Assembly (NCBI GenBank): GCA_947453695.1 | Contig: CANGHW010000007.1 | Span: 30,152 to 94,151, forward strand | DNA from: Opitutia bacterium | Lineage (GTDB): Bacteria > Verrucomicrobiota > Verrucomicrobiia > Opitutales > Opitutaceae | Direction of reading: 5' to 3' | DNA: 64,000 nt | Shown: piece after piece, positions 46,998 to 57,438 of the stretch | Position numbering within the stretch: the stretch's first letter is position 1 | Layout: each line of letters begins with the position of its first letter | Notes under the pieces: generated by a model | What the model saw: the letters and a program-made list of their open reading frames with translations, nothing else | Told to the model about the DNA's origin: nothing | Database searches by the model: none | Made by a program: the position numbers and the translations under genes

Positions 46998-47498
46998 TCA
47001 CATTTCGACCGTCAGTAGCGAAATCACCTGCACAACATCGTCGGTCTCGAGGGCGAGGACGACGGCGCGGCCGATGAGATCGGCGGATTTTACGGTGCCC
47101 TTGAGCGTCACGATGCCGTCGGCGGCATCGACGTTGATCTTGATGGCGGACAACTTGGAGTCACCGACGAGCTTGGCGTTGATGACCGTGACGACCTTGG
47201 CGTTGTCGAACATCGCGCCGGTCTTGGCCCCGACGGTGGCGGCCCGGGAGCGGACCACGCGCCCGCCTTTCTCCAAGTCGGCTTTGAGGTCGGAAGGCGT
47301 GAGCTTCCATTCGGCAAGTTTGTCAGCGACGGCGTCTTTGGCGTCGATCGCGACGTCCTTGGTTTTCTCCGCGGCATCTTTGACGGCGGTTTCGGCTTTC
47401 TGGGCGAGGGAGGGCTCGCCGATGAGGGGCGTGGCTTTCTTTTCACAGCCGGTGAAGGCGAGGCCGAGCAAGGGGAGGACGAGGAGGAATTTGTTCAT
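46998..47498 (-). CDS. BON-domain lipoprotein
   Basis: A 166-aa lipoprotein with a lipobox ending at C18 ([12 protein letters not shown]). A charged Ala/Lys/Asp-rich helical stretch (about 30-95, [20 protein letters not shown]) follows. The last about 65 residues are a BON domain ([49 protein letters not shown]), which binds membranes or phospholipid and is found in OsmY-type stress proteins. It probably sits on the outer membrane facing the periplasm. The start is the ATG at 47498, with another ATG 6 bp upstream. Confidence 0.9.
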   Translation of the reverse strand: MNKFLLVLPLLGLAFTGCEKKATPLIGEPSLAQKAETAVKDAAEKTKDVAIDAKDAVADKLAEWKLTPSDLKADLEKGGRVVRSRAATVGAKTGAMFDNAKVVTVINAKLVGDSKLSAIKINVDAADGIVTLKGTVKSADLIGRAVVLALETDDVVQVISLLTVEM

Positions 47499-47652
47499 GA
47501 GCATGGATAGGTTGCGCGGCACGGACCGCCAGATGGGCGACTGGTTCGGTCGCAGAGGAAAGATAACCGGCGGCGCCCCGCCGGGCGCGTGCTTGAGCGA
47601 GGTTAGAAACGGCGTTGCCGCACACGGGTGTCTCGCTTTCGCTTCGCTCCTC

Positions 47653-48435
47653 ATGTCTTCGAAAACTGCTCTCGTCACCGGCGCATCGCGCGGCATTGGC
47701 CGTGGCATCGCCATTGAACTTGCCCGCACGGGCGCCCGCGTCGCGATCAACTACGCCGGCAATGCCGAAGCGGCCGCCGAGGCGCTCGCGTTGGTGAAAG
47801 CCGCGGGCGGCGATGGATTCATCGTGCAGGGCGACGTCGCCGTGGCGGCGGATCGCGAGCGCATGGTGGCCGAGACGATCGCGAAGTTTGGCCGGATCGA
47901 CTTGCTCGTGAACAATGCCGGCGTGGCGCCCAAAGTCCGCGCTGACCTGCTTGATGCGGGTGAAGAGAGCTTCGACCGCCTTTTCGCCATCAACCTCAAG
48001 GGCCCCTTCTTCCTCTCGCAGCTCGTTGCGAAGCAGATGATCAAGCAGGCGCCCGACGCCGAGGGCTTCCGCGGTCGCATCGTCAATATCACCTCGATCT
48101 CGGTCTACACCGCTTCGATCAACCGCGGCGACTACTGCATGGTGAAGGCCGGCCTGGCGATGATGACGAAGCTCTTTGCCGACCGCCTCGCGAACGACGG
48201 GATCAATGTCTACGAGATCCGCCCCGGCGTGATCGCCACCGACATGACCGGTGGCGTGAAGGAAAAATACGACAAGCTCATCATCACCGACGAGCGCGGC
48301 ATCACGCCGATCCGTCGCTGGGGCAAACCCGAGGACATCGGCCGGGCGGTGCGCGCCATCGCCGAGGACCGCTTCCCGTTCTCCACGGGCGCGTGCTTCG
48401 ACGTCGACGGCGGTTTCCACCTGCACCGTCTGTAA
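47653..48435 (+). CDS. SDR family 3-oxoacyl-ACP-reductase-like oxidoreductase
   Basis: A 260-aa classical SDR. The cofactor motif is TGASRGIG near residue 10 with NNAG at about 87, and the catalytic S and Y-x3-K are in [10 protein letters not shown] and YCMVK. The C-terminus has [17 protein letters not shown]. Such proteins include FabG and various sugar or polyol dehydrogenases, and the substrate is not clear. The long upstream open frame is antisense to the BON lipoprotein and is not used. Divergent from that gene with 154 bp between. Confidence 0.92.
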   Translation: MSSKTALVTGASRGIGRGIAIELARTGARVAINYAGNAEAAAEALALVKAAGGDGFIVQGDVAVAADRERMVAETIAKFGRIDLLVNNAGVAPKVRADLLDAGEESFDRLFAINLKGPFFLSQLVAKQMIKQAPDAEGFRGRIVNITSISVYTASINRGDYCMVKAGLAMMTKLFADRLANDGINVYEIRPGVIATDMTGGVKEKYDKLIITDERGITPIRRWGKPEDIGRAVRAIAEDRFPFSTGACFDVDGGFHLHRL

Positions 48436-48487
48436 GGTGGCTCCGGTCGCTTGCGAAAACTCCGCTCTTTTCTACCGTCCCATCGCC

Positions 48488-48877
48488 ATGAAAAAGCTCA
48501 TTACCCTCCTCTCCACCCTCTGCCTTGCGGTCGCCGTTTATGCCGCGCCCGGCAAGATTGCCGACATCTCCCACACCGAACTCCAGGCCGCCATCGCCAA
48601 GAAAGCCGTCACGGTCCTTGATGTGAATGGCAGCGACTCCTTCGCCGAAGGGCGCATTCCGGGCGCGATCGACTACATTGCCCACAAGGCGAAGATCGCC
48701 GCGCTCCTGCCAAAAGATAAGAGTGCCCTCGTGGTCGCCTATTGTGGCAACGAGCAGTGCACCGCCTACCGCGCGGCGGCCGACGCGGCGGTCGCGCTCG
48801 GCTACACCAATGTGAAGCACTACGCGCCGGGGATCGACGGCTGGGTAAAGTCCGGCGCCAAGGTCGAAAAGAGCTGA
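48488..48877 (+). CDS. Exported rhodanese-like protein
   Basis: A 129-aa protein with signal peptide (MKKLITLLSTLCLAVAVYAA) and one rhodanese domain (ISHTELQAAIAKKAVTVLDV, EGRIPGAI). The active-site loop holds C86 (VVAYCGNEQCTAY), which would form a persulfide for sulfur transfer. A periplasmic sulfur-transfer or redox role is inferred. A strong terminator follows 50 bp after the stop, so transcription from the SDR/rhodanese pair probably ends there. Confidence 0.9.
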   Translation: MKKLITLLSTLCLAVAVYAAPGKIADISHTELQAAIAKKAVTVLDVNGSDSFAEGRIPGAIDYIAHKAKIAALLPKDKSALVVAYCGNEQCTAYRAAADAAVALGYTNVKHYAPGIDGWVKSGAKVEKS

Positions 48878-48927
48878 CGATAGCTCAGGCGGGTCATTGG
48901 CGCGCAGTTAAAACAATTCGCAGATCG

Positions 48928-48955
48928 AGCCCGGGCGATGCGCCCGGGCTTTTTT
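48928..48955 (+). terminator. Intrinsic terminator after the rhodanese gene
   Basis: A 9-bp stem (AGCCCGGGC at 48928-48936 with GCCCGGGCT at 48942-48950) and 5-base loop, followed by six T (48950-48955). An ATG in the loop at 48938 is in frame with rlmM but lies inside the hairpin, so it is not the real rlmM start. Confidence 0.92.
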
Positions 48956-48994
48956 GCGCTCGCGACAAGGCAGGGGGCGGGCAGGTTCGCCCGG

Positions 48995-50002
48995 ATGTTG
49001 CTGACCTGCCAAGCCGGATTCGAAGCGTTGCTCGCCCGTGAGCTGACGGAAGTGCGCGCGGCCAAAGTCGAGGAGCAGGGACCGGGCTGGGTGCGACTTG
49101 CCGGGCCGGTCGCGACGGAGACGCTGACGTTTCCCTGGCTCACCCTCCGCGACCCGATCGAAGTGCGCGGTGAATCGGTCAATGCGCTGGCGGCGAAAGT
49201 CGCGGACTTCTTTCTCACGAGCTTGCGCGGCGAACGCATCGAGTCGGCCTGGCCCAGCGTGTGGCAGGGACCGCAGGAACTCGTCGGACTCGGCCGGCGG
49301 TTGTCGTCGGTGGAGTCGGCCTGTGGCGAGCTGTTGAAGAAAAAACTCTCGCGGGTGGCGAAACTCGCGGTGGCGGACATCCCGCGCGGGGAGGGTGCGA
49401 CGCGGGGGCTCTTCGTTTTCTTCGTGGATTTCGGCCGCGCCTACGTGGCGCGCGAGGCGTTTGTGCACGGTCAGCGCCGCATGGCGGACGATGACCTCGC
49501 GCCCTCCCGCTCGTATTTGAAGGTCGAGGAAGCCTACGTGGTGCTCGGGCGTGAGCCGGGACCGGGTGAAACCGTGTGCGACCTGGGCGCGGCGCCAGGC
49601 GGCTGGAGCTACAGTGCGGCAAAACGCGGCGCGAAGGTCGTCGCGCTCGACAATGGTCCGCTGAAGGGCGGCGCGCTCGGTCACCCGCTGATCGAGCATC
49701 GCTGTGAGGATGCGTTTCGCTATGCGCCGCCGGAAGGTCAGGTCTTCGATTGGTTGTTTTGCGACATGGTCGAGGATCCGCACCACGTGCTGCAAAACAT
49801 CGTCTCCCCGTGGCTCGCGCGCGGGTGGTGCCGGCGCTTTGTGATCAATCTGAAGTTCGGCCGCGTGGACGCCGTGGCGCTCCTGCGTGAACTGCGTGCG
49901 ACCGGCTCGCCGCTCGTCGAACACGCGCCGGCCGCGCGTATCCGGCACCTTTACCACGACCGGGAGGAATTTACGCTGGTCGGTGAGGTCACGGCCCGAT
50001 GA
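48995..50002 (+). CDS. rlmM: RlmM-like 23S rRNA 2'-O-ribose methyltransferase
   Basis: A 335-aa SAM-dependent methyltransferase. An N-terminal THUMP-like part (LLTCQAGFEALLARELTEV) precedes an RrmJ-type Rossmann domain. That domain has PSRSYLKVEEAY (catalytic K), CDLGAAPGGWSYSAAKRGA (SAM loop), FCDMVEDP (D), VINLKFGR (K) and EEFTLVGE (E), the K-D-K-E set of 2'-O-methyltransferases. In E. coli RlmM modifies C2498 of 23S rRNA. The start is put at ATG 48995 because a farther in-frame ATG (48938) is inside the terminator hairpin. Confidence 0.9.
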   Translation: MLLTCQAGFEALLARELTEVRAAKVEEQGPGWVRLAGPVATETLTFPWLTLRDPIEVRGESVNALAAKVADFFLTSLRGERIESAWPSVWQGPQELVGLGRRLSSVESACGELLKKKLSRVAKLAVADIPRGEGATRGLFVFFVDFGRAYVAREAFVHGQRRMADDDLAPSRSYLKVEEAYVVLGREPGPGETVCDLGAAPGGWSYSAAKRGAKVVALDNGPLKGGALGHPLIEHRCEDAFRYAPPEGQVFDWLFCDMVEDPHHVLQNIVSPWLARGWCRRFVINLKFGRVDAVALLRELRATGSPLVEHAPAARIRHLYHDREEFTLVGEVTAR

Positions 50003-50065
50003 GGCTAGTTGGGGCGGGGAAAACTTTTGTTTGGTTTTGCGCCGGGCGGTGCGTCAGCGTGTGGC

Positions 50066-50929
50066 ATGGCTAAGAATCCACGGCTCGGTTTTCGTCCTTC
50101 ACTGGCGGCGCGCGCAGCAGCGGCCCGCGAGGCGGCCAAGGCGACCAAGGTCGTCGAGGCGGCGGTGAACACCGGTGCACGCGAAGAGTCGCGTGAGCTG
50201 CGGATCTGCGGCATTGCGGCCGTGCAAGCGCGGTTCGCCCGCGATCCCGGGTCGGTGCTCCGGTTGTTTTACGAGGCGGCGCTGGGGCCGCGGGTGGGCC
50301 CGATGTGCAAGACGCTCGCGCTGGCGAAGAAAGTTTACCGGCAGGTCGATGCGGCCGAGTTGGAGAAGGTGGCAGGCTCGGTTCATCATGGCGGGATCGT
50401 GGCGGTGGTAACGCCGGCAGCGCTCCGGGCGCCAAGTGAGGCTGAACTCACGGCGTGGGCCAAGGCCGGTGAGTCGATCCTGGTGCTCGATCGCGTGAGC
50501 AATGCGCACAATCTGGGCGCAATCGCGCGCACCGCGGCGTTTTTCGGCGTGCCCCGCATGGTGATTTCGGATCATCCCACCGCGGCGCGCCCGAACGATG
50601 CGGCGCACCGGGTGGCCGAGGGAGGCCTCGAAGGCGTGGAGGTTTTCCTCGTGAAAGATCTCATCGCCCACGTCCGCGCACTGAGCGCCGCTGGCTACGA
50701 CGTGGTGGGGGCCGCGACGCGCGGCGGTCGACCCGACGTCGTGGTCGGTGGAGCGCGCAAGCCTGTCGCCCTCGTGCTGGGGAACGAAGAACACGGGGTG
50801 TCCTCGATGGTCGCGGCAGCCTGCACGCGGTTGGTGACGATTCCCGGCAGCGGGAAGGTCGAGTCGCTGAATGTTTCCGTGGCCAGTGCGGTGCTGATGT
50901 GGGAATTGCTGGCGCGGCGCGCTCAGTAA
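50066..50929 (+). CDS. SpoU/TrmH family RNA 2'-O-methyltransferase
   Basis: A 287-aa SPOUT methyltransferase. The N-terminal 130 residues hold a SpoU substrate-binding-like domain. The knotted C-terminal domain has motif 1 NAHNLGAIARTAAFFG, motif 2 ALVLGNEEHGVS and motif 3 IPGSGKVESLNVSVASAVL. The target may be tRNA or rRNA. It follows rlmM by 63 bp in the same direction, so the two RNA modifiers are likely co-transcribed. The 3' end overlaps the convergent gene at 50923 by 7 nt. The ATG at 50066 is favoured over an upstream in-frame start. Confidence 0.9.
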   Translation: MAKNPRLGFRPSLAARAAAAREAAKATKVVEAAVNTGAREESRELRICGIAAVQARFARDPGSVLRLFYEAALGPRVGPMCKTLALAKKVYRQVDAAELEKVAGSVHHGGIVAVVTPAALRAPSEAELTAWAKAGESILVLDRVSNAHNLGAIARTAAFFGVPRMVISDHPTAARPNDAAHRVAEGGLEGVEVFLVKDLIAHVRALSAAGYDVVGAATRGGRPDVVVGGARKPVALVLGNEEHGVSSMVAAACTRLVTIPGSGKVESLNVSVASAVLMWELLARRAQ

Positions 50930-51405
50930 TCGTCCATCACGTGCCACATGACCCACGTGGTGGCGGAGCTGAAGAAGATCATGCCCATCGCGAGAAACAG
51001 ACAGCTGAAAAAATTGAAGCCAATGACGACGGCAAACACGGCGAGCAGGCTGCCGTTGCCGGCGGCCATGACGAAGAGATAGTCCCGCTTACGTTTCGAG
51101 GGACGGGCTTGGACGGGCGCGACGCGGTTGAGGCCCGCGGCGTTGGCGACGGCGAGATTCTCGTTGAGCATCGCCTGGATGTCGCTCGCCGGACCGGTGG
51201 CCTTGGGCCGCGAGGTGGCAGTGGGTTTGACCTTTCCCAGTTCCACGAGCTCGCGCACGTCGATGGGCTCGTCGCCGACACGCTGGACGCCAGGGTCGGG
51301 GACCGGGGGCGGGGCGGGGGCGAGCGGAGGAATCGTGTTGGTCGACTCAAACTCCCGCGGCTTAAGGCTGTAGGTTTTCCGCGGAGGGTCGGGGGCGTCG
51401 GACAT
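50923..51405 (-). CDS. Conserved-looking protein with C-terminal membrane anchor
   Basis: A 160-aa protein. The N-terminus is Pro-rich and disordered (PPLAPAPPPVPDPGVQR), the middle is charged with a basic KRKRDYLF, and the last about 50 residues hold two hydrophobic segments (LLAVFAVVIGFNFFSCLFLA and MGMIFFSSATTWVMW), ending HVMDDY. No family is recognised and no signal peptide precedes it. It is convergent with, and 7 nt overlapped by, the SpoU-like gene. Confidence 0.65.
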   Translation of the reverse strand: MSDAPDPPRKTYSLKPREFESTNTIPPLAPAPPPVPDPGVQRVGDEPIDVRELVELGKVKPTATSRPKATGPASDIQAMLNENLAVANAAGLNRVAPVQARPSKRKRDYLFVMAAGNGSLLAVFAVVIGFNFFSCLFLAMGMIFFSSATTWVMWHVMDDY

Positions 51406-51510
51406 CGGCGGAACGATGGGGATTTAGCCGAGTCGGTAAAGCGTGGGCTGCGTGGCCGGTTTTAACTTCTACCGGGAGCGAAACGCGCCACGCTGCCCGA
51501 CGCTCCCGCC

Positions 51511-52098
51511 ATGACCCACGACGCCCCGCCCAACGACGCCGACGAGGCGGAGCTTTTGCGGCGGGCGCGCGCGGGAGACGAAGCGGCGTTCGGGGCACTG
51601 GTTAAAGCCCATTACGAGCCGGTGTTTCGCCGGGTGGTCGGCATTTTGCGCCACGAGCACGATGCGCGGGATGTGTGCCAGGAAGTATGGCTCACCGTGT
51701 GGCAGAGCCTCGGGAACTACCGGGGCGAAGCGAAGTTCTCGACCTGGCTCTACGCCGTCGCGACCCGGCGCGCGATCGATCACACGCGCAAACAGCGGCG
51801 CTGGTTTGCACGGTTTCTGCCGTTTCTGACGCGCGAGGAGACCGGCGAGACGATCGAGCCCGTGGCGCCGACCGCGGGGCCGGGCGAGGAGGCGGAAAGC
51901 GCGGAGCGGGCGGCGCGTTTCGAGCGTGCCATCGCGGCGCTCCCGGAGAAGCATCGCGCCGTGCTGACGATGCGTGAGATCGAAGGACTTTCCTACGAGG
52001 AAATCGCCCGGCAACTGGATTGCCGCCCGGGCACGGTCATGTCCCGTCTGTTCAACGCGCGCCGGCTGCTGGCGCAAAAACTAGGAAAACTCCCATGA
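51511..52098 (+). CDS. ECF-type RNA polymerase sigma factor
   Basis: A 195-aa sigma-70 family, extracytoplasmic-function type factor. Region 2 (about residues 12-92) has ARAGDEAAFGALVKAHYEPV, DVCQEVWLTVWQSLGNYRG and FSTWLYAVATRRAIDH. Region 4 (about 135-190) has LPEKHRAVLTMREIEGLSYE and IARQLDCRPGTVMSRLFNA. No region 3 is present, as expected. Its stop overlaps the next gene (ATGA), and a zinc-finger anti-sigma gene lies 1.0 kb downstream. Confidence 0.95.
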   Translation: MTHDAPPNDADEAELLRRARAGDEAAFGALVKAHYEPVFRRVVGILRHEHDARDVCQEVWLTVWQSLGNYRGEAKFSTWLYAVATRRAIDHTRKQRRWFARFLPFLTREETGETIEPVAPTAGPGEEAESAERAARFERAIAALPEKHRAVLTMREIEGLSYEEIARQLDCRPGTVMSRLFNARRLLAQKLGKLP

Positions 52099-52544
52099 AG
52101 ATCATCTCGTTGCTGTTTCTCGCTGCACTGCTCGCGGTGACGCGCACCGCCACGCTGGCCGCCGATGGCGCGCACGCGAATGTCCGCGCCTTGCTGGTGC
52201 TGGCGTCGAATCAACGCGGCGCGTCCGACAGCCGCCTCGCGGACTATGAGCCGACGCTGCGGCGAATCCTGCGCTTCGAAAGCTACAAGCTGGCCGGGGA
52301 GGGCTCCGCGGCGCTCGCGACGGGGGCCAAGTCCACGGTGCGCCTCGCGCGCGGGCACGTGCTCGAACTCGAAATGGACAAGTCCGAGGGCAAGGCCGTG
52401 CGCGTCAAAGTCTCGTGGCTGGAGGGGCGCCGCTCGCTCATGAACACCGGGCTCGCGCTGCGTCCCGGGGTGCCGGCGGTGTTGGGCGGACCGGCCAACG
52501 GCAAGGACGGCGAGGTGTGGGCGGTGATTTTGGTGGCTGATTAA
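52095..52544 (+). CDS. Small exported protein coupled to the ECF sigma factor
   Basis: A 149-aa protein with signal peptide (MKIISLLFLAALLAVTRTAT). The mature part has LVLASNQRGASDSRLADYEP, RFESYKLAGEG, VRLARGHVLELEMDK and VWAVILVAD. No family is recognised. Its ATG overlaps the sigma-factor stop by 4 nt, so the two are co-translated, and it is probably a periplasmic sensor or output of that sigma system. The ATG at 52095 is chosen because upstream in-frame codons lie in the sigma gene. Confidence 0.75.
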   Translation: MKIISLLFLAALLAVTRTATLAADGAHANVRALLVLASNQRGASDSRLADYEPTLRRILRFESYKLAGEGSAALATGAKSTVRLARGHVLELEMDKSEGKAVRVKVSWLEGRRSLMNTGLALRPGVPAVLGGPANGKDGEVWAVILVAD

Positions 52545-52647
52545 GTCGCTGGTAAGCAAGTGGATGCCGGTCGCATGAATTTTGTCGGCAGAAAAATGAA
52601 TAAATGAGCGGTGAGATTCGTCCGAAGGCGCGAACCCACTCATCACC

Positions 52648-53088
52648 ATGAATAACAAGTTCATCATCGCCTCAGTTTTCGCCGCGGTCAGCGGCTTGGC
52701 CGGCCTCGCCAACACCGCGAGTGCAGGCACGGACATCCACTTCAACATCGGCATCGGCGCCCGGCCCGGCCCGGTGATCGTCGCCCCCCGGTGCGAGCCG
52801 CCGGCCCCGGTGGTCGTGGTGCCGGCACGTGGCTACGGCTACGCGACGCCTGCGCCGGTCCCGACCTATCGCGACGACTGCGCGCCGGTCGCGCCCCGGG
52901 GCTATTGGAAGGAAGTAGCGGTCAAGGTCTGGGTGCCCGAAGAGCGGGTCCGGAGCTATGATCGTCACGGTCGGGTCGTGTTCTCCGTGCGGCCGGGCTA
53001 CTTCACCTACCGGAACGAGCGGGTCTGGGTGGCCGACGCTGGTCCGGGTCATCACGGTGGTTTTGGCTACGCCTACGGTCGCGGTTGA
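52648..53088 (+). CDS. Secreted Pro/Tyr/Gly-rich protein
   Basis: A 146-aa protein with signal peptide (MNNKFIIASVFAAVSGLAGL, cleavage near TASAG). The mature part is rich in P, Y, V and G (PPAPVVVVPARGYGYATPAP) and ends in YRNERVWVADAGPGHHGGFG. A segment (WKEVAVKVWVPEERVRSYDR) resembles repeats seen in other small exported proteins of verrucomicrobial and related bacteria, but I do not assign a family. It sits between the sigma gene and anti-sigma gene, 104 bp after the preceding stop. Confidence 0.75.
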   Translation: MNNKFIIASVFAAVSGLAGLANTASAGTDIHFNIGIGARPGPVIVAPRCEPPAPVVVVPARGYGYATPAPVPTYRDDCAPVAPRGYWKEVAVKVWVPEERVRSYDRHGRVVFSVRPGYFTYRNERVWVADAGPGHHGGFGYAYGRG

Positions 53089-53125
53089 AACATCCTCGCG
53101 CCCGCAACGCTGAACCGATCACGCC

Positions 53126-53608
53126 ATGAACTGCCGCGCCGCCCAACGCCTGCTGTCCGCCGATCGCGATGGTGCGCTCGCTGCCCCCGAGCGCGCCGGC
53201 CTCGACGAGCATGTGCAGGCGTGTGCGGAGTGCCGGCAGTTCCAGGTGACGCTCACCGAGGCGGCCGCCGATCTACAGGCGGCCGCGGCGCAGGTAAAGG
53301 TGCCCGACGAAGAACGGGCGTGGCAGGATATCCATCGTGCGATCCGTGCCGGCCGGCCGGCGGCGACGCGGTCATGGTGGGCGCCGGTCCGTTGGGCGCT
53401 GCCGCTCGGGGCGGCGGCGGCACTGGCGGCGGTCGTGGCCTTTGTGCCGACCAGCGGCGATGACGACGCGGCGCCGGCGACGGCGACAGCGCCGGTGGCG
53501 CGGGCCGAGTTTGTCGAGGTGCCGAACAATTCGTCCTCCGTGGTTTACGTCGACGACAAGAGCGGTTGGCTCGTGGTGTGGGCCGCGTCGGAAGCGACGG
53601 GCGGTTAG
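53126..53608 (+). CDS. Zinc-finger anti-sigma factor
   Basis: A 160-aa membrane anti-sigma protein. The cytoplasmic zinc-binding anti-sigma domain is seen as MNCRAAQRLLSADRDGALA with H29-x3-C33-x2-C36. One TM helix lies at about 85-106 (RWALPLGAAAALAAVVAFVP), and the remainder is a short periplasmic tail with VYVDDKSGWLVVW. It should hold the ECF sigma factor at 51511 until an envelope signal releases it. Placement two genes downstream of the sigma gene, instead of adjacent, is unusual. Confidence 0.9.
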   Translation: MNCRAAQRLLSADRDGALAAPERAGLDEHVQACAECRQFQVTLTEAAADLQAAAAQVKVPDEERAWQDIHRAIRAGRPAATRSWWAPVRWALPLGAAAALAAVVAFVPTSGDDDAAPATATAPVARAEFVEVPNNSSSVVYVDDKSGWLVVWAASEATGG

Positions 53609-53666
53609 GCAAACGCGGGGAAAGTCTGCGGTGGTAAGGTGACGGAACGCAGGTAGGGTAGGGGTA

Positions 53667-55232
<1,566 letters not shown>

Positions 55233-55326
55233 GGGTGGGGCGTCGGGAGTGGGGTGCTGGGCGCTGTGAGCGAGCGCGGCGGGAAATCAACTCGCACGCC
55301 CGGGCGACGTGGGCACGCTGCGGCGC

Positions 55327-57075
55327 ATGAAGAAGATCTTCGGCTGGGTGGCGTTGGTCGTGGGTTTGGCTGCGATGCCAATGCGGGCGGCGGCCGATGC
55401 CGCGACGGAAGTGCGGTTCACACGACTCGCGGATGAGTTTATTGACGGCTATCTGGCCTGGCGGCCGTTGGTCGGGACGCAGCTCGGGTTGCACGTGTAT
55501 GACGGTCGCAGCACAGATTTCAGTCGCGCCTCGCTCGACGCCGAGCGCGCGCGGCTGGGACGATTTGCCCGGGAATTGGCGGCCATTGATCGGGCCAAAC
55601 TCAATCCCGAGACGCGGTTGAGTTGCCGGCTGCTGGAAACGGGAGTCGCGGGGGAGATTTTTTCCTTCGACGACCTGCAGTCCTACACGACGAACCCGAT
55701 GACGTATGCGAATGCAGTCGACGTGAACATCTACATCAAGCGCGACTTCGCGCCGCTGGCGGAGCGAGTGCGATCGATTATCGCGATCGAGCGCGCCATG
55801 CCGAAACTGTTTGCGGACGCGCGGGCGAACCTCGCGGAGGCGCTGCCCAAGCCGTATATCGAGCTGGCGGTCGAGATCGCCAACGGCGGGGCGGACTTTC
55901 TGGTCAAGGATTTGGTCGCGGCGGTGAGCGAGTTAAAGGACACGGCCCTGCTGGCAGAATTCAAAGCAGCCAACGAACACGCAGCCGCCGAGCTGCACCG
56001 CTATGCGGAGTGGCTCACGCAGGAGCGCCTGCCGAAGGCGCACACGCGCTACGCGCTCGGCCGGGAGAAATTTCAGGGGATGCTGCGGAGCGGCGAGCTG
56101 ATCAACCTCGGGCCGGAGAAGATCTTGGAACTCGGACTGCGGGAGCTGAAACGCGAGCAGGCGGTGTTTGCGGAGGCGGCGCGGAAGATCGATCCGACGA
56201 AACCGGCGGTGGAGGTGTTCAAGGCCATCCAGCGCGATCACCCCACGGAGGCCGGGCTGATCCCGGACACGCGCAAGCAGCTCGAGGAGATCCGACGGTT
56301 TGTGGTGGAGAAGAGCCTCATCGCCATTCCGTCAGACGTGCGGGTCCGCGTGGAAGAGACGCCGCAATTTGCCCGGGCGGGGTCGTTTGCCTCGATGGAC
56401 ACGCCGGGGCCGTTCGAAACCAAGGCGGCCGAGGCCTACTACTACGTTACGCCCACGGAGAAGGAGTGGTCGGCGCAGCAGAAGGAGGAGTGGCTGACGT
56501 CGTTCAACTACTACACGACCGATGTGGTCACGATCCACGAGGCCTACCCGGGGCACTACGTGCAGTTCCTCAATCTCAACGCGTCCAAGGTCGGTCGCAT
56601 CGAAAAGATTTTCACGAGCTATGCGTTTGCCGAAGGTTGGGCGCACTATTGCGAGCAAATGATGCTCGACGAAGGATTTGGAGCCGAGGGCGACGCGCTC
56701 CGCGGGGCGAAATACCGTCTCGCGCAGTCGGACGAAGCGCTGCTGCGCATCTGCCGCCTGTGCGTGTCAATCAAGACCCACTGCGAGGGCCTGAGCGTCG
56801 AGGACGCGACGAAGTTTTTTCAGGAAAACTGCTACTACGAGGAGAAGCCGGCGCGCCAAGAGGCGCTGCGCGGAACCTACGATCCCGGCTACCTCTACTA
56901 CACGCTGGGTAAACTCCAGCTCCTGAAACTACGCCGCGACTGGCAGGCGCAGGAGGGCGCCGCGTATTCGCTGCGGCGGTTTCACGACGAGGTCGTGCAG
57001 CATGGCGCACCGCCGGTGCGGCTGTTGCGCGAGAAGATGCTCAAGGACCCGAAAGCCTGGGATGAAATTCTGTGA
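55327..57075 (+). CDS. DUF885 family metallopeptidase, exported
   Basis: A 582-aa protein with signal peptide (MKKIFGWVALVVGLAAMPMR). The gluzincin-like motif H404-E405-A-Y-P-G-H410 (TIHEAYPGHYVQF) and downstream E in YAFAEGWAHYCEQ are the expected zinc ligands of DUF885. TLGKLQLLKLRRDW and FHDEVVQHGAPPVRLL form the C-terminal part. Periplasmic peptidase function is inferred, and the substrate is unknown. The start at the ATG 55327 replaces a GTG at 55309. The stop converges with the small membrane gene, 6 bp away. Confidence 0.9.
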   Translation: MKKIFGWVALVVGLAAMPMRAAADAATEVRFTRLADEFIDGYLAWRPLVGTQLGLHVYDGRSTDFSRASLDAERARLGRFARELAAIDRAKLNPETRLSCRLLETGVAGEIFSFDDLQSYTTNPMTYANAVDVNIYIKRDFAPLAERVRSIIAIERAMPKLFADARANLAEALPKPYIELAVEIANGGADFLVKDLVAAVSELKDTALLAEFKAANEHAAAELHRYAEWLTQERLPKAHTRYALGREKFQGMLRSGELINLGPEKILELGLRELKREQAVFAEAARKIDPTKPAVEVFKAIQRDHPTEAGLIPDTRKQLEEIRRFVVEKSLIAIPSDVRVRVEETPQFARAGSFASMDTPGPFETKAAEAYYYVTPTEKEWSAQQKEEWLTSFNYYTTDVVTIHEAYPGHYVQFLNLNASKVGRIEKIFTSYAFAEGWAHYCEQMMLDEGFGAEGDALRGAKYRLAQSDEALLRICRLCVSIKTHCEGLSVEDATKFFQENCYYEEKPARQEALRGTYDPGYLYYTLGKLQLLKLRRDWQAQEGAAYSLRRFHDEVVQHGAPPVRLLREKMLKDPKAWDEIL

Positions 57076-57081
57076 GCCGGC

Positions 57082-57438
57082 TCAGTGGCTGACCATGCGC
57101 AGAATGCCGACCCGCAAGATCAAGACGCCAGCGAGGGCGAAGAGGATGACGACCGCGACATTGAGCAGGGTGGCGAGCCAGTAGCGCAGCGGGGATTCGT
57201 GCCGGCGGATCGGCGCGGAGCGTTGGAAGAGCGCGCGGCCCCACTGCGTTTCCTCCTTCGCGAGATCGCGCCGGGTGCGCCACGCGATGAACAGCGTGAG
57301 GAGCAGAAACGCGATGCCGAGGAACTTGAAGATGGTGAGACGCACGAGTCGGGAGAGCGGGTTGAGCGGGCCAGTAAGACGGGAGTAGTTGCGCGGCGCG
57401 GGGTGGTGCTCAGGCGGGGAGGATTTCGACCGCGTCAT
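57082..57438 (-). CDS. Small membrane protein, two TM segments
   Basis: A 118-aa protein with two hydrophobic helices (about residues 36-55, FKFLGIAFLLLTLFIAW, and 92-112, LLNVAVVILFALAGVLILRV). A basic, charged loop lies between them (RTRRDLAKEETQWGRALFQR). No family is recognised. The ATG at 57438 is chosen since upstream in-frame codons are a Pro/Ser-rich GC artefact. It converges with DUF885. Confidence 0.65.
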   Translation of the reverse strand: MTRSKSSPPEHHPAPRNYSRLTGPLNPLSRLVRLTIFKFLGIAFLLLTLFIAWRTRRDLAKEETQWGRALFQRSAPIRRHESPLRYWLATLLNVAVVILFALAGVLILRVGILRMVSH

